13,555 bases of DNA, taken from contig JAHFIK010000036.1 in assembly GCA_023246415.1 (NCBI GenBank), positions 1 to 13,555 on the forward strand, read 5' to 3'. The position numbers and the translations under genes were made by a program. Every line of letters starts with the position of its first letter. The first letter of the stretch is position 1. Shown here in pieces: positions 12,900 through 13,555 of the stretch. This stretch comes from Candidatus Uhrbacteria bacterium (GTDB lineage: Bacteria; Patescibacteriota; Patescibacteriia; 2-12-FULL-60-25). A model generated the notes under the pieces. It was not told the origin of the DNA. It did no database searches and saw only the letters and a program-made list of their open reading frames with translations.

Positions 12900-13358
12900 T
12901 TATTTATTCGACGAATCGGTATCCACCAACTCAGAATGCGCATAATACGTGGTTGGCACACCGTAGATCGTCGTTCCTTCCGTGGTGAATTGGAGGCTGT
13001 ATCCGGTCGCATCGCCCTTATACGAGTACACCTCGCTCGCTTTTGGCCCAACCGGAACCTTTTGAAGAAATACCTCACCCGTCGGAACCGTTCCCTCAAA
13101 CCCATTTGAGGTGATGGTGGAATAGCTGCCGGAACCAATCCCGGTCAGCGCCCCCACCGATGGGTATGCGGCATTCCGAAGCCAGTACTGTTCAAGGGCG
13201 GTCCGGATGACCTGGATATCTGAAACACGCTTTGTATCGCGCTGCTTCAAGCGCGCGCCATTCAGGACGATGACAGAAATCATGGCAAGAAAGCCGATCA
13301 GCGCAATCACGATCAGTAGCTCGATCAGCGTAAATCCTTTTCGTGTCTGGGCCTCCAT
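12900..13358 (-). CDS. Type IV pilin, major pilin / GspG-like
   Basis: A 152-aa prepilin with a short leader MEAQTRKG followed by FTLIELLIVIALIGFLAM, a textbook class III signal with Glu5; prepilin peptidase would cut after Gly8. The long helix continues as RLKQRDTKRVSDIQVIRTAL, followed by YWLRNAAYPS, as in GspG-type and Patescibacteria major pilins. There is no Cys in the mature protein, so no C-terminal disulfide loop, unlike classical PilA. Its position before pilD and the four minor pilins, together with its own strong-looking promoter, suggests it is the main fibre subunit here. The start is fixed by the short leader and by the promoter -10 lying 10 nt before the ATG. Confidence 0.9.
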   Translation of the reverse strand: MEAQTRKGFTLIELLIVIALIGFLAMISVIVLNGARLKQRDTKRVSDIQVIRTALEQYWLRNAAYPSVGALTGIGSGSYSTITSNGFEGTVPTGEVFLQKVPVGPKASEVYSYKGDATGYSLQFTTEGTTIYGVPTTYYAHSELVDTDSSNK

Positions 13359-13368
13359 AGATAGTTGC

Positions 13369-13397
13369 AGTATAGCACGCCGCTGCCGCTTCCTTAA
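13369..13397 (-). promoter_or_regulatory. Extended -10 promoter of the pilin gene, near-leaderless
   Basis: On the minus strand TGCTATACT (hexamer 13369-13374) ends 10 nt before the pilin ATG; a weak -35 TTAAGG (13392-13397) is 17 bp upstream and overlaps the stop codon of the upstream gene. The box is the same nonamer as at the reductase gene. Confidence 0.6.
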
Positions 13398-13555
13398 TTC
13401 GTTCCCGCAGAGGTGGCAAAATGAATTCCCTGACTCATCGGCCCCCCGATTCCTTCAATATAGAAATAGACAATATAGTCAGAAACCGTCGGGGCAACGC
13501 CTGCAGACGTTCCGGCAATCGAATAGTTACAGACACTCGTAGACGCGGCCGTACA
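13394..13555 (-). CDS. C-terminal 53 residues of an unknown, probably exported protein (partial)
   Basis: The minus-strand frame entering at the right edge is open for 53 codons and stops at TAA (13394-13396), 35 nt before the pilin start codon. The visible part is rich in Ser, Thr, Gly and Ala, has two nearby Cys (CTAASTSVC) and a hydrophobic beta-like stretch (DYIVYFYIEGIG), and ends SAGTN. This composition fits the end of an exported beta-rich or pilin-like domain, but the family cannot be named from the fragment. Its stop codon overlaps the -35 region of the pilin promoter and no terminator is visible, so transcripts probably run on into the pilin gene. Confidence 0.6.
   Translation of the reverse strand, partial: CTAASTSVCNYSIAGTSAGVAPTVSDYIVYFYIEGIGGPMSQGIHFATSAGTN

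Overview
The window looks like a chromosomal segment of a Candidate Phyla Radiation (Patescibacteria) bacterium. This is an inference from gene content and style, not from a marker gene: compact genes, a minor-pilin/prepilin-peptidase cluster, GatCA, an NAD+-dependent LigA, a small AhpF/TrxB-type reductase, a DsbA-like protein and several small membrane or exported proteins of unknown role. TGA, TAA and TAG all act as stops in well-bounded genes, so the code appears standard. I see no rRNA, tRNA, CRISPR array, transposase or phage gene.

Layout. Left edge (1-93, minus): the start of a lipoprotein, divergent from the next gene across a 295-bp gap that holds a 35-bp-arm near-perfect hairpin (225-301). 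Plus-strand block (389-2819): a secreted protein with two DUF5666-like repeats, an unrecognised 216-aa protein, and a HAD-fold protein with a changed catalytic motif. These are separated by hairpins at 1131-1160, 1903-1930 and 2820-2861. The rest (2873-13555) is on the minus strand. Reading in the direction of transcription from the right edge: the tail of an unknown Cys-containing protein, a major-type pilin, prepilin peptidase, four minor-pilin-like genes in H-I-J-K order with overlapping or 2-nt junctions, ligA, gatC-gatA, a membrane-anchored protein with a HEPN-type R-x4-H motif, an AhpF-like thioredoxin reductase, and a membrane-anchored DsbA-like thiol oxidoreductase.

How they fit. The pilin cluster would build and process a type IV pilus-like fibre. 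The DsbA-like protein is a plausible oxidant for the Cys-rich minor pilins, and the reductase would serve cytosolic thiols. GatCA (with an unlinked GatB) makes Gln-tRNA and/or Asn-tRNA by transamidation. LigA seals DNA nicks.

The most striking non-coding patterns are two. First, a recurring promoter arrangement in which a -10 hexamer (TATACT three times, TAATCT, TACGAT) sits only 7-10 nt before the start codon of five minus-strand genes, implying leaderless or near-leaderless mRNAs, whereas other genes carry Shine-Dalgarno sites. Second, the large hairpin in the left divergent intergenic region. No complete new defence or mobile system is visible. The best candidates for new biology are the hairpin, the HEPN-like membrane protein, the atypical HAD protein and the atypical LigA.
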